Assembly: GCA_031260455.1 (NCBI GenBank)
Contig: JAIRJW010000016.1
Span: forward strand, 1 to 64,000
DNA from: Fluviicola sp.
GTDB taxonomy: Bacteria; Bacteroidota; Bacteroidia; Flavobacteriales_D; Crocinitomicaceae
Direction of reading: 5' to 3'
DNA: 64,000 nt
In this document: piece after piece, positions 25,716 to 34,197 of the stretch
Position numbering within the stretch: position 1 is the stretch's first letter
Layout of the letters: each line of letters begins with the position of its first letter
Program-made: the position numbers and the translations under genes
The notes under the pieces: model-generated
Told to the model about the DNA's origin: nothing
The model's database searches: none
Seen by the model: only the letters and a program-made list of their open reading frames with translations

Positions 25716-27089
25716 ATGAGAGAAATGACATTAGAAGGAATCAAACGGTTTTACTTCATCGGCATCGGCGGGATCGGGATGTCAGCTCTGGCACGTTATT
25801 TCAAGGCGAAAGGCTTTGAAGTGGCCGGATACGATAAAACACCTTCATCCCTGACGGACGAATTGCAGAAGGAAGGAATCCGGATTCACTTCGAAGATTT
25901 GGGAGCGAATATTCCTGTGGCATTTCAAGATGTGGATTCTACCCTGGTTGTTTATACTCCCGCCATTCCCAACACCATGGGAGAACTGGTATATGTGCAG
26001 CAAAAGCACCGGGTATTAAAACGAAGCGAGGTGTTGGGATTGATTACTCAAACCAGTAAAGGACTGGGAGTAGCCGGAACACATGGAAAAACAACAACGT
26101 CAACCATGCTTGCTTATGTACTGAGTCAATCGCATCTGAAATGTTCTGCATTTTTGGGTGGAATTTCATCCAATTTTAACTCCAATGTGCTGGTTGAACC
26201 GGAAGCAGATTACTCTGTCATTGAAGCAGATGAATTCGACTGGTCTTTTTTGCGTTTGAAACCGTTTGCAAGCATCATTACGGCGATGGATCCGGATCAC
26301 CTGGATATTTACGGTACGGAAGAATCGTTCCGCGAAGGTTTTCAGGAATACGCTGATAAACATCAAAATGGACAGCTGTTAGTTTACAAATACAACCTGC
26401 CCCTGAAACAAAGCGGTTTTAAAGGGATTTCCTACGGAATCAACTCGCCAAAAGCGCAGGTAAACGGAACAAATCTGCATTACGGACAGGGGAAATTCCT
26501 GATGGATATTCATTTCGGAAACGAAGAATGGAAAGAGGTGGTTCTGGGCTTGCCGGGAATCCACAATGCGGAAAACGCATTAGCGGTTGTGGTAATGTGC
26601 AAAGAACTTGGGCTTTCCGAATCAGAAATCCGAAATGGATTGAAAAATTTTAAAGGAGTAAAACGGCGATTCGAATATCAGGTCCGGACAGAGCAATTGA
26701 TTTACATTGACGATTACGCACATCATCCAACAGAAATAGCTTCTTTGGTTTTATCAGTGCGCTTGCTGTATCCCGGTAAAAAAGTAATTGGAATTTTTCA
26801 GCCGCACTTGTTTTCACGCACCCGCGATTTTGAAAACGGCTTTGTGACCGAGCTATCCAAACTAGATGAAGTGATCATCATGCCGATTTATCCGGCTCGG
26901 GAAGAACCGGTTTCAGGAGTGACAAGTGATGAGCTGGTTCGCAAAATCGGGGAAAAAGCCAGCCTGAAAACCCCGGAAGAAGTATTGGAATATGCAGCTT
27001 CAGTTCATGGAGGTGTTGTATTGACGATTGGGGCGGGAGATATTGACCGGATTGTGCCGGAATTAAAAAAAATAATGGAAAGACAATAA
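25716..27089 (+). CDS. murC: UDP-MurNAc:L-alanine ligase MurC
   Basis: A 457-residue Mur ligase that adds the first stem amino acid. GIGGIGMSALARYF is the N-terminal UDP-MurNAc domain, GVAGTHGKTTTSTML the ATP loop, EADEFDWSFLRL and AMDPDHLDIY the central motifs, and YIDDYAHHPTEI the start of the C-terminal domain. It has one of the few clear purine-rich ribosome-site-like stretches here (GGAGAG, 25704-25709). One base separates its stop from the ftsQ TTG. Confidence 0.95.
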   Translation: MREMTLEGIKRFYFIGIGGIGMSALARYFKAKGFEVAGYDKTPSSLTDELQKEGIRIHFEDLGANIPVAFQDVDSTLVVYTPAIPNTMGELVYVQQKHRVLKRSEVLGLITQTSKGLGVAGTHGKTTTSTMLAYVLSQSHLKCSAFLGGISSNFNSNVLVEPEADYSVIEADEFDWSFLRLKPFASIITAMDPDHLDIYGTEESFREGFQEYADKHQNGQLLVYKYNLPLKQSGFKGISYGINSPKAQVNGTNLHYGQGKFLMDIHFGNEEWKEVVLGLPGIHNAENALAVVVMCKELGLSESEIRNGLKNFKGVKRRFEYQVRTEQLIYIDDYAHHPTEIASLVLSVRLLYPGKKVIGIFQPHLFSRTRDFENGFVTELSKLDEVIIMPIYPAREEPVSGVTSDELVRKIGEKASLKTPEEVLEYAASVHGGVVLTIGAGDIDRIVPELKKIMERQ

Positions 27090-27090
27090 G

Positions 27091-27897
27091 TTGAAAGGAA
27101 AACTGAAAATAGTGGCCTGGGGCTTGTTTGCTGTTGCAGTCATTACTGTTCTTGTCATGGCGCGTAAAAGCCAGGACGAAGCAATGGTGAAGGAACCGAA
27201 TGTCTCTATTTCAGTGGTTGATGAAAATGCGTTTCTGACAGAAAACGAATTGCTGGTTCGCCTGAAGCGTCTGAATCTCTTCTACCCGAATCAATTGATG
27301 AAGAACCTGAACACGACTGCTATTGAAGACCACATCCGCAAAATGCATGAGGTGGAAGAAGTCAATGTATATAAGCAGTTGGGAGGAGACTGGGGAATTC
27401 AGTTAAAAGTGAGGCAACCTTATGCGCGCGTTTTCAACCAATATGGAGAAAGTTTCTATATAGATTCCAAAGGAGCAACCATGGATCCGTCTCCGAATTT
27501 TACAGCAAGAATTCTCGTGTTTACCGGGAATATCAAAGATAAATCAGATACATTGACTGTTGAGGATATTGAAGCCAACCCGAAATTGAAGAACGAACGG
27601 AATCTGGATGAGATTTTCCGCATTTCAAAAGTCATTCATCAGAATGCATTTTTAACGGCACAAATCAGTCAGGTTCACCGCGATCGCTGGGGCGACTTTA
27701 TCCTCATTCCGCGTGTTGGGGCACAACGCATTATACTGGGACCAGCTCCTTCAGAGAAAGATGTGGCCGAAAAACTGAAAAAACTGATTGTATTTTATAC
27801 CAATGGATTACCCTATGTCGGCTGGAACAAATACAAGACCATCAACCTCAAATACCGCAACCAGGTAGTATGTACTTATTTGCGAGACACTTTATGA
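27091..27897 (+). CDS. ftsQ: Cell division protein FtsQ (POTRA domain)
   Basis: A 268-residue bitopic protein: a short cytoplasmic lysine-rich end, one membrane helix (residues about 5-24), a POTRA-like segment (from FLTENELLVRLKRL to GDWGIQLKVRQP) and a beta domain ending near the C-terminus. FtsQ links early and late divisome proteins. The start is TTG; the next in-frame ATG lies inside or past the membrane helix and would destroy the anchor, so TTG is well supported. Position between murC and ftsA is standard. Confidence 0.88.
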   Translation: MKGKLKIVAWGLFAVAVITVLVMARKSQDEAMVKEPNVSISVVDENAFLTENELLVRLKRLNLFYPNQLMKNLNTTAIEDHIRKMHEVEEVNVYKQLGGDWGIQLKVRQPYARVFNQYGESFYIDSKGATMDPSPNFTARILVFTGNIKDKSDTLTVEDIEANPKLKNERNLDEIFRISKVIHQNAFLTAQISQVHRDRWGDFILIPRVGAQRIILGPAPSEKDVAEKLKKLIVFYTNGLPYVGWNKYKTINLKYRNQVVCTYLRDTL

Positions 27898-28145
27898 GCG
27901 ATTTTAATTCCATTGATTGATATTTTATTCTGAAATTAAAATTTCTATTTCCGGAATGTAAATACTTTGATAATTGGCAAACTAGTTGAAAGTGCTTGGT
28001 TTTGTTGATTTGGAGAAAGATTTTGCCCGGAAATTCGCTGTATGTTTTATTAACAACACTCGTTTAATAAGTATTCGAAATTCATGAAACAGGCGACAAA
28101 ATAAAAATTAAGTTTGTACATACCGTATAGTGGGAAAGAATCAGA
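27898..28145. other. Spacer between ftsQ and ftsA
   Basis: AT-rich and without a convincing gene; it is the widest break in the dcw cluster after ftsI. It holds a possible -7 element (28109-28116) but no hairpin terminator that I can recognise. TACTTTG at 27970 lacks one base of the consensus. The remaining bases up to ftsA carry a 32-codon frame described separately. Confidence 0.4.
28109..28116 (+). promoter_or_regulatory. Putative -7 element ahead of ftsA
   Basis: TAAGTTTG matches TAnnTTTG, but no TTG stands 19-20 bases upstream. It would give ftsA-ftsZ their own promoter inside the cluster. Tentative. Confidence 0.35.
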
Positions 28146-28244
28146 ATGTCGATATATAATAGTATTTATTCGATAAAGACAGAAATTGACCGGATAAATT
28201 TCAGGTTTAGGAATGTTGAAGCAAATGATTCTGGTTCAGTATAA
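28146..28244 (+). CDS. Possible 32-residue upstream ORF coupled to ftsA
   Basis: ATG 28146 to TAA 28242-28244, whose stop abuts the ftsA ATG at 28245 (TAAATG). A purine-rich GGGAAAG lies about 8 bases ahead. The predicted peptide starts MSIYNSIYSIKTEIDR. Codon use is unlike the neighbours, with several ATA and AGG codons, so it may be only an untranslated leader. If translated, it would couple ribosome flow into ftsA. Confidence 0.25.
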   Translation: MSIYNSIYSIKTEIDRINFRFRNVEANDSGSV

Positions 28245-29552
28245 ATGGAAGAAAAAGAAGAGTTTATGTCAGCGGGAAAAAAGATTGTAGTTGGATTGGA
28301 TATTGGAACCACTAAAATTGCATGTTTGGTCGGGACTAAAAATGAGCATGGAAAGATTGAGATCATCTCCATGGGTAAAAGCGAGTCCTTGGGTGTTGCC
28401 AGAGGAATCGTGTCCAATATTGAGAAAACCGTTCAATCGATTAAAGCAGCTGTTGAAGAAGCTCAGGACCGCGTAGATGCAGATCTGATCATTCGCATAG
28501 TAAACGTGGGGATTGCAGGCCAGCACATCAAAAGTTTACAGCATCGCGGAATTTACACGAGAAATAACCCGGATGTGGAAATTTCCCAAACGGATATCAA
28601 TGCGCTGATCGACGATATGTACAAACTGGTGATGCCTCCCGGAGAAGAAATTATTCACGTATTGCCGCAGGAATATATCGTGGATAACGAACAGGGAATC
28701 GTCGATCCGATCGGGATGATGGGGGTGCGCCTGGAAGCAAACTTTCACATTATTACCGGGCAGATTAACGCGGCGAAAAATATCAAAGTGTGCGTAGATA
28801 AATCCGGTTTGCAGGTGAAAGATATTATCCTGGAGCCGATTGCATCTGCTGACGCCGTGCTGAATGAAGAAGAAAAAGAAGCCGGAGTAGTATTGGTAGA
28901 TATTGGTGGTGGTACGACAGATATCGCGATTTTTCACGAAGGAGTGATCCGCCATACGGCAGTGATTCCTTTCGGAGGAAATGTTATCACAGATGATATT
29001 AAGGAAGGATGCACAATTTTACGTCGGCATGCAGAAGCATTGAAAGTGAAATTTGGGTCGGCCCTGGCATCTGAAAGCCTGGAAACAGAAGTAGTTTGCA
29101 TTCCTGGATTGCGTGGACGCGACCCGAAAGAAATCACACTGCGCAACCTGGCAAGTATCATCCAGGCACGTATGGAAGAGATTATCGAGCACGTTCACTA
29201 CGAAATCGTGAATTCGGGCTATGAGAAGAAAATGATCGCCGGAATCGTGGTTACAGGAGGTGGAGCTCAATTGAAGCACATCACGCAATTGTTTGAATAT
29301 ATGACAGGGATGACAACCAGGGTTGGTCTTCCGACAGAACACCTGGCATCTACCAATACCATTGATGCAATCACATCTCCGGTGTATGCAACAGGAATTG
29401 GTCTGGTAATGAAAGGTTTTGAAAACGATGTTCCTCAGAAACAGGTGGAATCCGTTTCCGGCCAGATAAAAGGACACTCAACCAAAACACGCGGAAGTTT
29501 CTTCGATACATTACTGACGAAGAGCAAGAACTTCTTTGCAGAGGAAGAGTAG
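28245..29552 (+). CDS. ftsA: Cell division protein FtsA
   Basis: A 435-residue actin-like ATPase that tethers FtsZ to the membrane. VGLDIGTTKIACLVG is phosphate loop 1, the 1C domain follows, LVDIGGGTTDIAIF is phosphate loop 2 and GIVVTGGGAQLKHI the adenosine motif. The basic/aromatic C-terminal end (FFDTLLTKSKNFF) could be the amphipathic membrane helix. ATG 28245 is taken; ATG 28266 is an alternative nearer the conserved core. A tandem repeat starts at its stop codon. Confidence 0.95.
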   Translation: MEEKEEFMSAGKKIVVGLDIGTTKIACLVGTKNEHGKIEIISMGKSESLGVARGIVSNIEKTVQSIKAAVEEAQDRVDADLIIRIVNVGIAGQHIKSLQHRGIYTRNNPDVEISQTDINALIDDMYKLVMPPGEEIIHVLPQEYIVDNEQGIVDPIGMMGVRLEANFHIITGQINAAKNIKVCVDKSGLQVKDIILEPIASADAVLNEEEKEAGVVLVDIGGGTTDIAIFHEGVIRHTAVIPFGGNVITDDIKEGCTILRRHAEALKVKFGSALASESLETEVVCIPGLRGRDPKEITLRNLASIIQARMEEIIEHVHYEIVNSGYEKKMIAGIVVTGGGAQLKHITQLFEYMTGMTTRVGLPTEHLASTNTIDAITSPVYATGIGLVMKGFENDVPQKQVESVSGQIKGHSTKTRGSFFDTLLTKSKNFFAEEE

Positions 29553-29635
29553 CTTTGCTACGATTGCGACAAACGTCAGTGCGGAGCGAAAAAAAGCTTT
29601 GCTACGATTGCGACAAACGTCAGTGCGGAGCGAAA
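29551..29635 (+). repeat. Exact tandem repeat between ftsA and ftsZ
   Basis: A 41-base unit, beginning AGCTTTGCTACGATTGCGAC and containing ACAAACGTCAGTGCGGAGCG, occurs identically at 29551-29591 and 29595-29635 (period 44), with a third start AGCTTTAG at 29636. The first copy begins within the ftsA stop codon. Related sequence lies after rny and murE. The perfect identity points to a recent duplication. Confidence 0.85.
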
Positions 29636-29715
29636 AGCTTTAGTTGTGATACGTGACGGAAGAACAGGCTTTTAAAAAAGTAGACAACAATAACAACAAC
29701 AATAAAAGAAAGCAC

Positions 29716-31266
29716 ATGGAATTCGATTTGCCAAAAGGAACAACCTCAATTATCAAGGTAATTGGTGTTGGTGGTGGTGGAAGTAATGCTGTAAACCACA
29801 TGTTTGATCAGGAAATCAAAGGTGTTGATTTCATCGTTTGTAATACAGACCGTCAGGCTCTGGATGTTTCCCCGGTACCTTATAAAATTCAGCTGGGTCC
29901 GAGTCTCACTGAAGGACGTGGAGCGGGAGCAATTCCTGAAATCGGTAGAAATGCGGCCGTTGAGAATATTGAAGACATTCGTATGCTGCTTTCCAGCGGA
30001 ACAAAAATGGTATTCGTAACCGCAGGAATGGGGGGAGGAACCGGAACGGGTGCTGCTCCTGTCATTGCTCAGGTTGCGAAAGAACTGAATATTTTAACTG
30101 TAGGGATCGTAACGGTTCCTTTCGCATTTGAAGGCCGCCGCCGCCGCCAACAGGCAGAGGAAGGATTAGATGTGATGCGTCAGTGCGTGGATACACTTTT
30201 GGTAATCAACAATGAGCGCTTGCGTGAAGTGGGAGGAAATATGTCGCTGGCTAATGCCTTTGCTCTGGCAGACAACGTATTGGCAACTGCTGCCAAAGGA
30301 ATTGCGGATGTGATTACCACAACAGGAGCAATCAACGTGGATTTCAATGATGTAAACACAGTGATGCGTGATTCTGGCGTAGCGATTATGGGATCTTCTG
30401 CGGCAGAAGGTGAAGGACGCGCATTGAGAGCAGTTCAGGAAGCGTTGAACTCGCCGTTATTGAACGACAACAATATCGAAGGAGCGAAATACATCCTGTT
30501 GAACATTACTTACGGTGATATCGAGGTGACGATGGACGAAATCGGAGAGATTACGGACTATATTCAGGAAGAAGCAGGATCAACTGCAGATGTTATCTGG
30601 GGCCACGGATACGATCCGAGCTTAGGAAACAGATTGAGTGTAACATTGGTTGCTACCGGATTCAATACCACTCCGTTCACGGGTTTTGAGAAGGCCCCGG
30701 AAAAAACAGTTTCTGTTTTGGAAGATGAGCCTAAAAACGAAATCAAAACTCCGCTGACCTCACCAACGCACCAGGTAACTCCTGAAAAAAAGGAAGAAGA
30801 GCCTTTTTTGAAAATGGAAAATACGGTACAGGAAGAAGTAAAGCCTTTAACTAATTTAGGATCAATTGAATTTGACTGGGAAGTGAAATCGGAAGCGAAA
30901 CCGATGACGAGCCCGACTTCAATTCCTTCTGTGGAGCAGAAAGAAGAGCCGAAGCGCTATTTTCTGGAAGACGAAGCAGAAACCAAAACTGAATTGGAAA
31001 ATGTAATCCAAAATCAGAAATCACCGGTAAGTGCGGAAGAACTGCAACGTCGTAACATGGAACGCATGGAACGCATCAAGAACTACAACAGCAAGCTGAA
31101 AAAAGCAGAAGGATTGAAAGAATTGGAGGACGAGCCTGCATTTGTAAGAAGAAACATCCATTTGGACCAGGTGGTGAAGAGTGAGGAACCCAATGTGAGC
31201 CGTTTTGGTCTTTCAGATAACGGGATAAAGACGAATAACTCTTTTTTACACGATAACGTAGATTAA
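29716..31266 (+). CDS. ftsZ: Cell division protein FtsZ
   Basis: A 516-residue tubulin-like GTPase forming the Z ring. IKVIGVGGGGSNAVNHM opens the GTPase domain, GGGTGTGAAP is the tubulin signature loop, and the T7-containing C-terminal half follows. A long acidic linker (about 345-480) leads to the conserved tail RFGLSDNG... ending NSFLHDNVD, which seems typical of flavobacteria. GTG 29653 would add 21 residues rich in Asn (six in a row), an A-rich stretch that looks like untranslated leader; I prefer ATG 29716. Confidence 0.95.
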   Translation: MEFDLPKGTTSIIKVIGVGGGGSNAVNHMFDQEIKGVDFIVCNTDRQALDVSPVPYKIQLGPSLTEGRGAGAIPEIGRNAAVENIEDIRMLLSSGTKMVFVTAGMGGGTGTGAAPVIAQVAKELNILTVGIVTVPFAFEGRRRRQQAEEGLDVMRQCVDTLLVINNERLREVGGNMSLANAFALADNVLATAAKGIADVITTTGAINVDFNDVNTVMRDSGVAIMGSSAAEGEGRALRAVQEALNSPLLNDNNIEGAKYILLNITYGDIEVTMDEIGEITDYIQEEAGSTADVIWGHGYDPSLGNRLSVTLVATGFNTTPFTGFEKAPEKTVSVLEDEPKNEIKTPLTSPTHQVTPEKKEEEPFLKMENTVQEEVKPLTNLGSIEFDWEVKSEAKPMTSPTSIPSVEQKEEPKRYFLEDEAETKTELENVIQNQKSPVSAEELQRRNMERMERIKNYNSKLKKAEGLKELEDEPAFVRRNIHLDQVVKSEEPNVSRFGLSDNGIKTNNSFLHDNVD

Positions 31267-31350
31267 GAAGGCTAAATAGACAGACCAGAAGCTAAAGCAG
31301 TATTTACATAGTCGTCTTAGTCTTGTGTTTTATGTCTTAAATCTCATAAA

Positions 31351-31803
31351 ATGAATTTCACAGAAAGAATCAATCAGGATATTAAAAATGCGATGCTGGC
31401 GAAAGAAAAAGAACGTCTGGCCGCTTTGCGTGATATAAAAAGTAAATTGCTCCTGGAAGCAACTTCAGGCGGTTCGGGAGAAATCAGTGAAGAAACGGCA
31501 AATAAAATTGTGCTGAAACTCCACAAGCAACGCATGGATACGTACCATTTATACGTAGAACAAAACAGAAACGATCTGGCTGAAGAAGAATTGTTTCAGG
31601 CTAAAGTGATTGAGGAATATTTGCCAAAAATGATGTCTGACGATGAAATTCGCCAGGTTATCGCTGCAAAAATTGCAGAAATCGGAGCAAGTGGCCCCCA
31701 GGATATGGGGAAAGTAATGGGGCCGGTGAACGGCCAGCTGGCCGGTAAAGCTGACGGAAAACGCGTTTCCGAATTGGTGAAGGAAGCTTTGGCGAATTTG
31801 TAG
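31351..31803 (+). CDS. GatB/YqeY domain protein
   Basis: A 150-residue all-helical protein of the YqeY family: MNFTERINQDIKNAMLAKEKERLAALRDIKSKLL at the N-terminus, EYLPKMMSDDEIR in the middle, and GKVMGPVNGQLAGKADGKRVSELVKEAL at the end. The domain resembles the tRNA-binding tail of GatB, but free-standing members have no settled role. It follows ftsZ by 84 bases and ends with a strong terminator, so it closes the cluster. Confidence 0.9.
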   Translation: MNFTERINQDIKNAMLAKEKERLAALRDIKSKLLLEATSGGSGEISEETANKIVLKLHKQRMDTYHLYVEQNRNDLAEEELFQAKVIEEYLPKMMSDDEIRQVIAAKIAEIGASGPQDMGKVMGPVNGQLAGKADGKRVSELVKEALANL

Positions 31804-31846
31804 TGTATTGTTGAACGAGTCCCTCGGGCTTTGTTTTTATTGTTGG

Positions 31847-31877
31847 AAAATCCCTTTCGTTTGAGAGGGATTTTTTT
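31847..31877 (+). terminator. Intrinsic terminator after the YqeY-like gene
   Basis: AAAATCCC, a loop including TTTCGTTTGAGA, GGGATTTTTTT. It marks the end of the dcw transcription unit. Confidence 0.8.
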
Positions 31878-31940
31878 ATTGCTGAGGAATGTGCTCCATG
31901 GCAACTGTTTTTCAGAAGGCAAGGTTTCATCCTCTTATTT

Positions 31941-32375
31941 TCATATCTCAAATGCTCCTACATTTTGAATACTGATAGCTTGTTTCTTTGTTATTTTCCC
32001 CTTGTTCAGGTCAAAAACAGTACAGCCTTCCGAGGTTAGCCCCAATTGGTCGAACTCGGCATTGTAATCTAAAATGACGTTATCGTACTTTCTGTCAATA
32101 AAACCGGAAATATCTACCTTGGTGCCGCTTTCGGCAATGATGAAAAGGCTTTTCCTGTCGTTGGTTTTTTCTGACACCATCCGGGCGAATCTGTTGTTGC
32201 AGTTGATGCACGTTCCCTTACTGTTGATGACGATTACACGCTTGTAATGATCCAACTGGCTGATATTCGAATGATCCCTGCAAAACAGCTCTATTTTTTC
32301 ATAATCACTTAGCTTTTTTTGAGTACAGCTCAGAAAAAAGGAGATTGAAAAGAGAATGAAACCAAATTTATTCAT
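31941..32375 (-). CDS. Small lipoprotein with CxxC-like motif
   Basis: A 144-residue protein with a lipoprotein signal (FLSC at residue 17). VIVINSKGTCINCNNRFARMV contains Cys-Ile-Asn-Cys in a position after a beta strand, as in thioredoxin-like folds, and KSLFIIAESGTKVDISGFI resembles a following strand-helix pair. Redox function is possible but unproven. It overlaps the end of the propeller-like lipoprotein gene by 8 bases, so the two are coupled. Confidence 0.7.
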   Translation of the reverse strand: MNKFGFILFSISFFLSCTQKKLSDYEKIELFCRDHSNISQLDHYKRVIVINSKGTCINCNNRFARMVSEKTNDRKSLFIIAESGTKVDISGFIDRKYDNVILDYNAEFDQLGLTSEGCTVFDLNKGKITKKQAISIQNVGAFEI

Positions 32376-33474
32376 ACTTGAAAAGTGTATATTTTTTACT
32401 ATTCAGATCCTTGTTGATATTTTCGATATACAAGCCGACTTTGGTAACAAAACTACTGAAAGACCAGTATTTGCTGTTATCTATTTTTACTTCGGATAAT
32501 TTGTGCAGGTTCTTATCCAGAATAATAAAGGAAGTAGGAGAAGGATTATCTCCAACTTTCGGACCTTTTATGAGGCAATAGAAAAGCTGTTTGTACTCAT
32601 CGTATTTCAGGTCGGCTATACATGATTTTTCTTTGGTTTCTTCGTTGTGGAGATTGCCGTTTTTCATCTCTTTTGCAAGGCTGGTTGGCCTCAGGTTAAT
32701 GGGGAAATAATCCGAGCGGATCCGGATGGCAGTTTTGATTTCCATATCGGAATCAAAGGTATAAACGGAATCGGTATGGGTGCTAAAAAAAAACAGCTGC
32801 TTCTTTTTAGCGAAACAAAAACCGGTCATTCCGATAGCCATTTCACCTTCTTTTGTAAAGCGGGGGTATAGTTTTTCTCCTTTCAGGAGCACGTGCTGGG
32901 TGGAATCGGTAAAGGACTGATCAATAAAAATGCATGGCGAATGATGCCTTTTGCTGTAGTATCCGGTCAGCGTTTGAAGTGTCCATCTGTCGGGGTTGTT
33001 TGTGCCTCTGTAATCAATTGATGTAATGAGCCGGTTTTTTTGAAGAAGGATAGGGATTCTCATTTCAATTCCGTCCAATAAGTAGGATGAATAATCTTTT
33101 GTGTGTAACAGGGTTCCGTTTGCATCAACAAGGTCTATGATATTTCTGTACTTTTCGAGCAAAGCGACGGTTTGTTTGTTGATGAGGGCAAAACCTTCAA
33201 AAGAGGTTTGTTTTTCGGTTGCGATCTGATTTAAATCAAAATCCGAAACCGGTAAGCCTGTTTCGTCAAATACGCGAATCTTTTGGCGTGTTACCAGATC
33301 TGAAAAAGCTATATACGTTTTGTTATGATCTGTGAATTGTTCTTTCCTGCCTGTAGGAAACCCAATATCAAAAACAAGCTCCTGGTTGGTTTCCCGGAGG
33401 GTTTTGCCGGCAGGTGAAGTGCAGGCTGCCGCTATAAAAAGCATGAAACCAGGGATAAAAAAACGGTTTTTCAT
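32368..33474 (-). CDS. Lipoprotein, six-bladed beta-propeller-like (DUF4221-like)
   Basis: A 368-residue protein with a lipoprotein signal (MKNRFFIPGFMLFIAAAC). The rest is beta-rich with repeated phrases of propeller character, such as YIAFSDLVTRQKIRVFDETG, NIIDLVDANGTLL and SFIILDKNLHKLSEV, at roughly regular spacing. This looks like DUF4221/six-bladed propeller lipoproteins common in Bacteroidota, none with a firm function. The frame extends to 33561, but ATG 33474 gives the signal peptide. A terminator-like hairpin lies just upstream, so it is probably read at a lower level than the gene before it. Confidence 0.72.
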   Translation of the reverse strand: MKNRFFIPGFMLFIAAACTSPAGKTLRETNQELVFDIGFPTGRKEQFTDHNKTYIAFSDLVTRQKIRVFDETGLPVSDFDLNQIATEKQTSFEGFALINKQTVALLEKYRNIIDLVDANGTLLHTKDYSSYLLDGIEMRIPILLQKNRLITSIDYRGTNNPDRWTLQTLTGYYSKRHHSPCIFIDQSFTDSTQHVLLKGEKLYPRFTKEGEMAIGMTGFCFAKKKQLFFFSTHTDSVYTFDSDMEIKTAIRIRSDYFPINLRPTSLAKEMKNGNLHNEETKEKSCIADLKYDEYKQLFYCLIKGPKVGDNPSPTSFIILDKNLHKLSEVKIDNSKYWSFSSFVTKVGLYIENINKDLNSKKYTLFKYE

Positions 33475-33491
33475 GTGCATGTATTTTAATG

Positions 33492-33525
33492 TAAAAAGCA
33501 GGAGGAGAATATATTCCCCTCCTGC
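33492..33525 (-). terminator. Hairpin between lipoprotein genes (attenuating terminator)
   Basis: GCAGGAGG-AGAATATATTCC-CCTCCTGC (33498-33525), followed on the minus strand by TTTTTAC. It lies between the 33536-34021 and 32368-33474 genes, only about 60 bases apart. Confidence 0.65.
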
Positions 33526-33535
33526 ATTAAGCTGC

Positions 33536-34021
33536 TTACTCAAAAATGAATGGCTGCACATTCACAATTTCTCCCTTTGAGGAGAATATCAGAAAAACAC
33601 TTTTTGTAGAACTGTTTTCCTTCATGCTCAGCGTCAGTTTGTTGTTCAGGTAATCCGTCAGCAGATTTTCGGAAATCACCGTTCGCAGTTCATCAAAATG
33701 ACCACGGATGATTTCTCTTACGATGTCATCGTTCCCCGAGAGTCCGTTGTCCGTAAGATCCGTAACGATCTTCTGTAAACGTGAAGGGCGGATCACTACA
33801 TCCGGCAAGCAGTTGCCGTTGCTTCCATCACATTTGGCATCCTTTCCGTCTGGTGACATCGAAAACACTCTAAGATCACCCCCATTCATTTTTGTCACAA
33901 CATGTTCAGCGTTGTTTTCCTGTACATTTTCCGCAGCGGGCTTTACCGTTTCTTTGGTGCAGCTAAATACGCTTACCCCCACTGCCGCAAGGATTGCTCC
34001 CGTAAACATCAACTTTTTCAT
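33536..34021 (-). CDS. Small lipoprotein of unknown function, first of the trio
   Basis: A 161-residue protein beginning MKKLMFTGAILAAVGVSVFSC, a lipoprotein signal. The mature part starts with a low-complexity Asn/Glu stretch, then KCDGSNGNCLPDVVIRP with two cysteines that could form a disulfide, then a helical half (LQKIVTDLTDNGL to LSMKENSS) and a short strand end. I do not recognise a family. ATG 34027 is two codons upstream. It faces the XRE regulator across a spacer with direct repeats. Confidence 0.72.
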   Translation of the reverse strand: MKKLMFTGAILAAVGVSVFSCTKETVKPAAENVQENNAEHVVTKMNGGDLRVFSMSPDGKDAKCDGSNGNCLPDVVIRPSRLQKIVTDLTDNGLSGNDDIVREIIRGHFDELRTVISENLLTDYLNNKLTLSMKENSSTKSVFLIFSSKGEIVNVQPFIFE

Positions 34022-34097
34022 AAACATCAGTTTTAAAGTTATTAAATTTTTGTTTTAGTTTCTCAAACCAAATGATTGTTTGCCGCAAAAACAATTT

Positions 34098-34139
34098 TGT
34101 TTGGAATAAAATCCATTCTGTTTGGAATAATTGGAATAA
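34098..34139. repeat. Direct repeats in the divergent spacer (possible operator)
   Basis: TGTTTGGAATAA occurs at about 34098 and again at 34119, one 21-base period (two helical turns) apart, followed by a third TTGGAATAA at 34131. They lie between the divergent starts at 34021 and 34198. A likely binding site for the adjacent XRE protein, by inference. Confidence 0.5.
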
Positions 34140-34165
34140 AGAGAGGGCTGATTGAAAAAATCATC

Positions 34166-34173
34166 TATCTTTG
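34166..34173 (+). promoter_or_regulatory. -7 element of the XRE regulator gene
   Basis: TATCTTTG fits TAnnTTTG exactly, 24 bases ahead of the ATG at 34198. No TTG at ideal distance. The direct repeats at 34098-34139 would overlap the -33 region. Confidence 0.5.
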
Positions 34174-34197
34174 ACCGCTTCACATTTTTCCTATTTT

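Noticed and set aside
29653-29715. N-terminal Asn-rich extension of FtsZ from GTG 29653
   Set aside because: The stretch is A-rich and looks like untranslated leader; MEFDLPKG from ATG 29716 fits flavobacterial FtsZ starts better.
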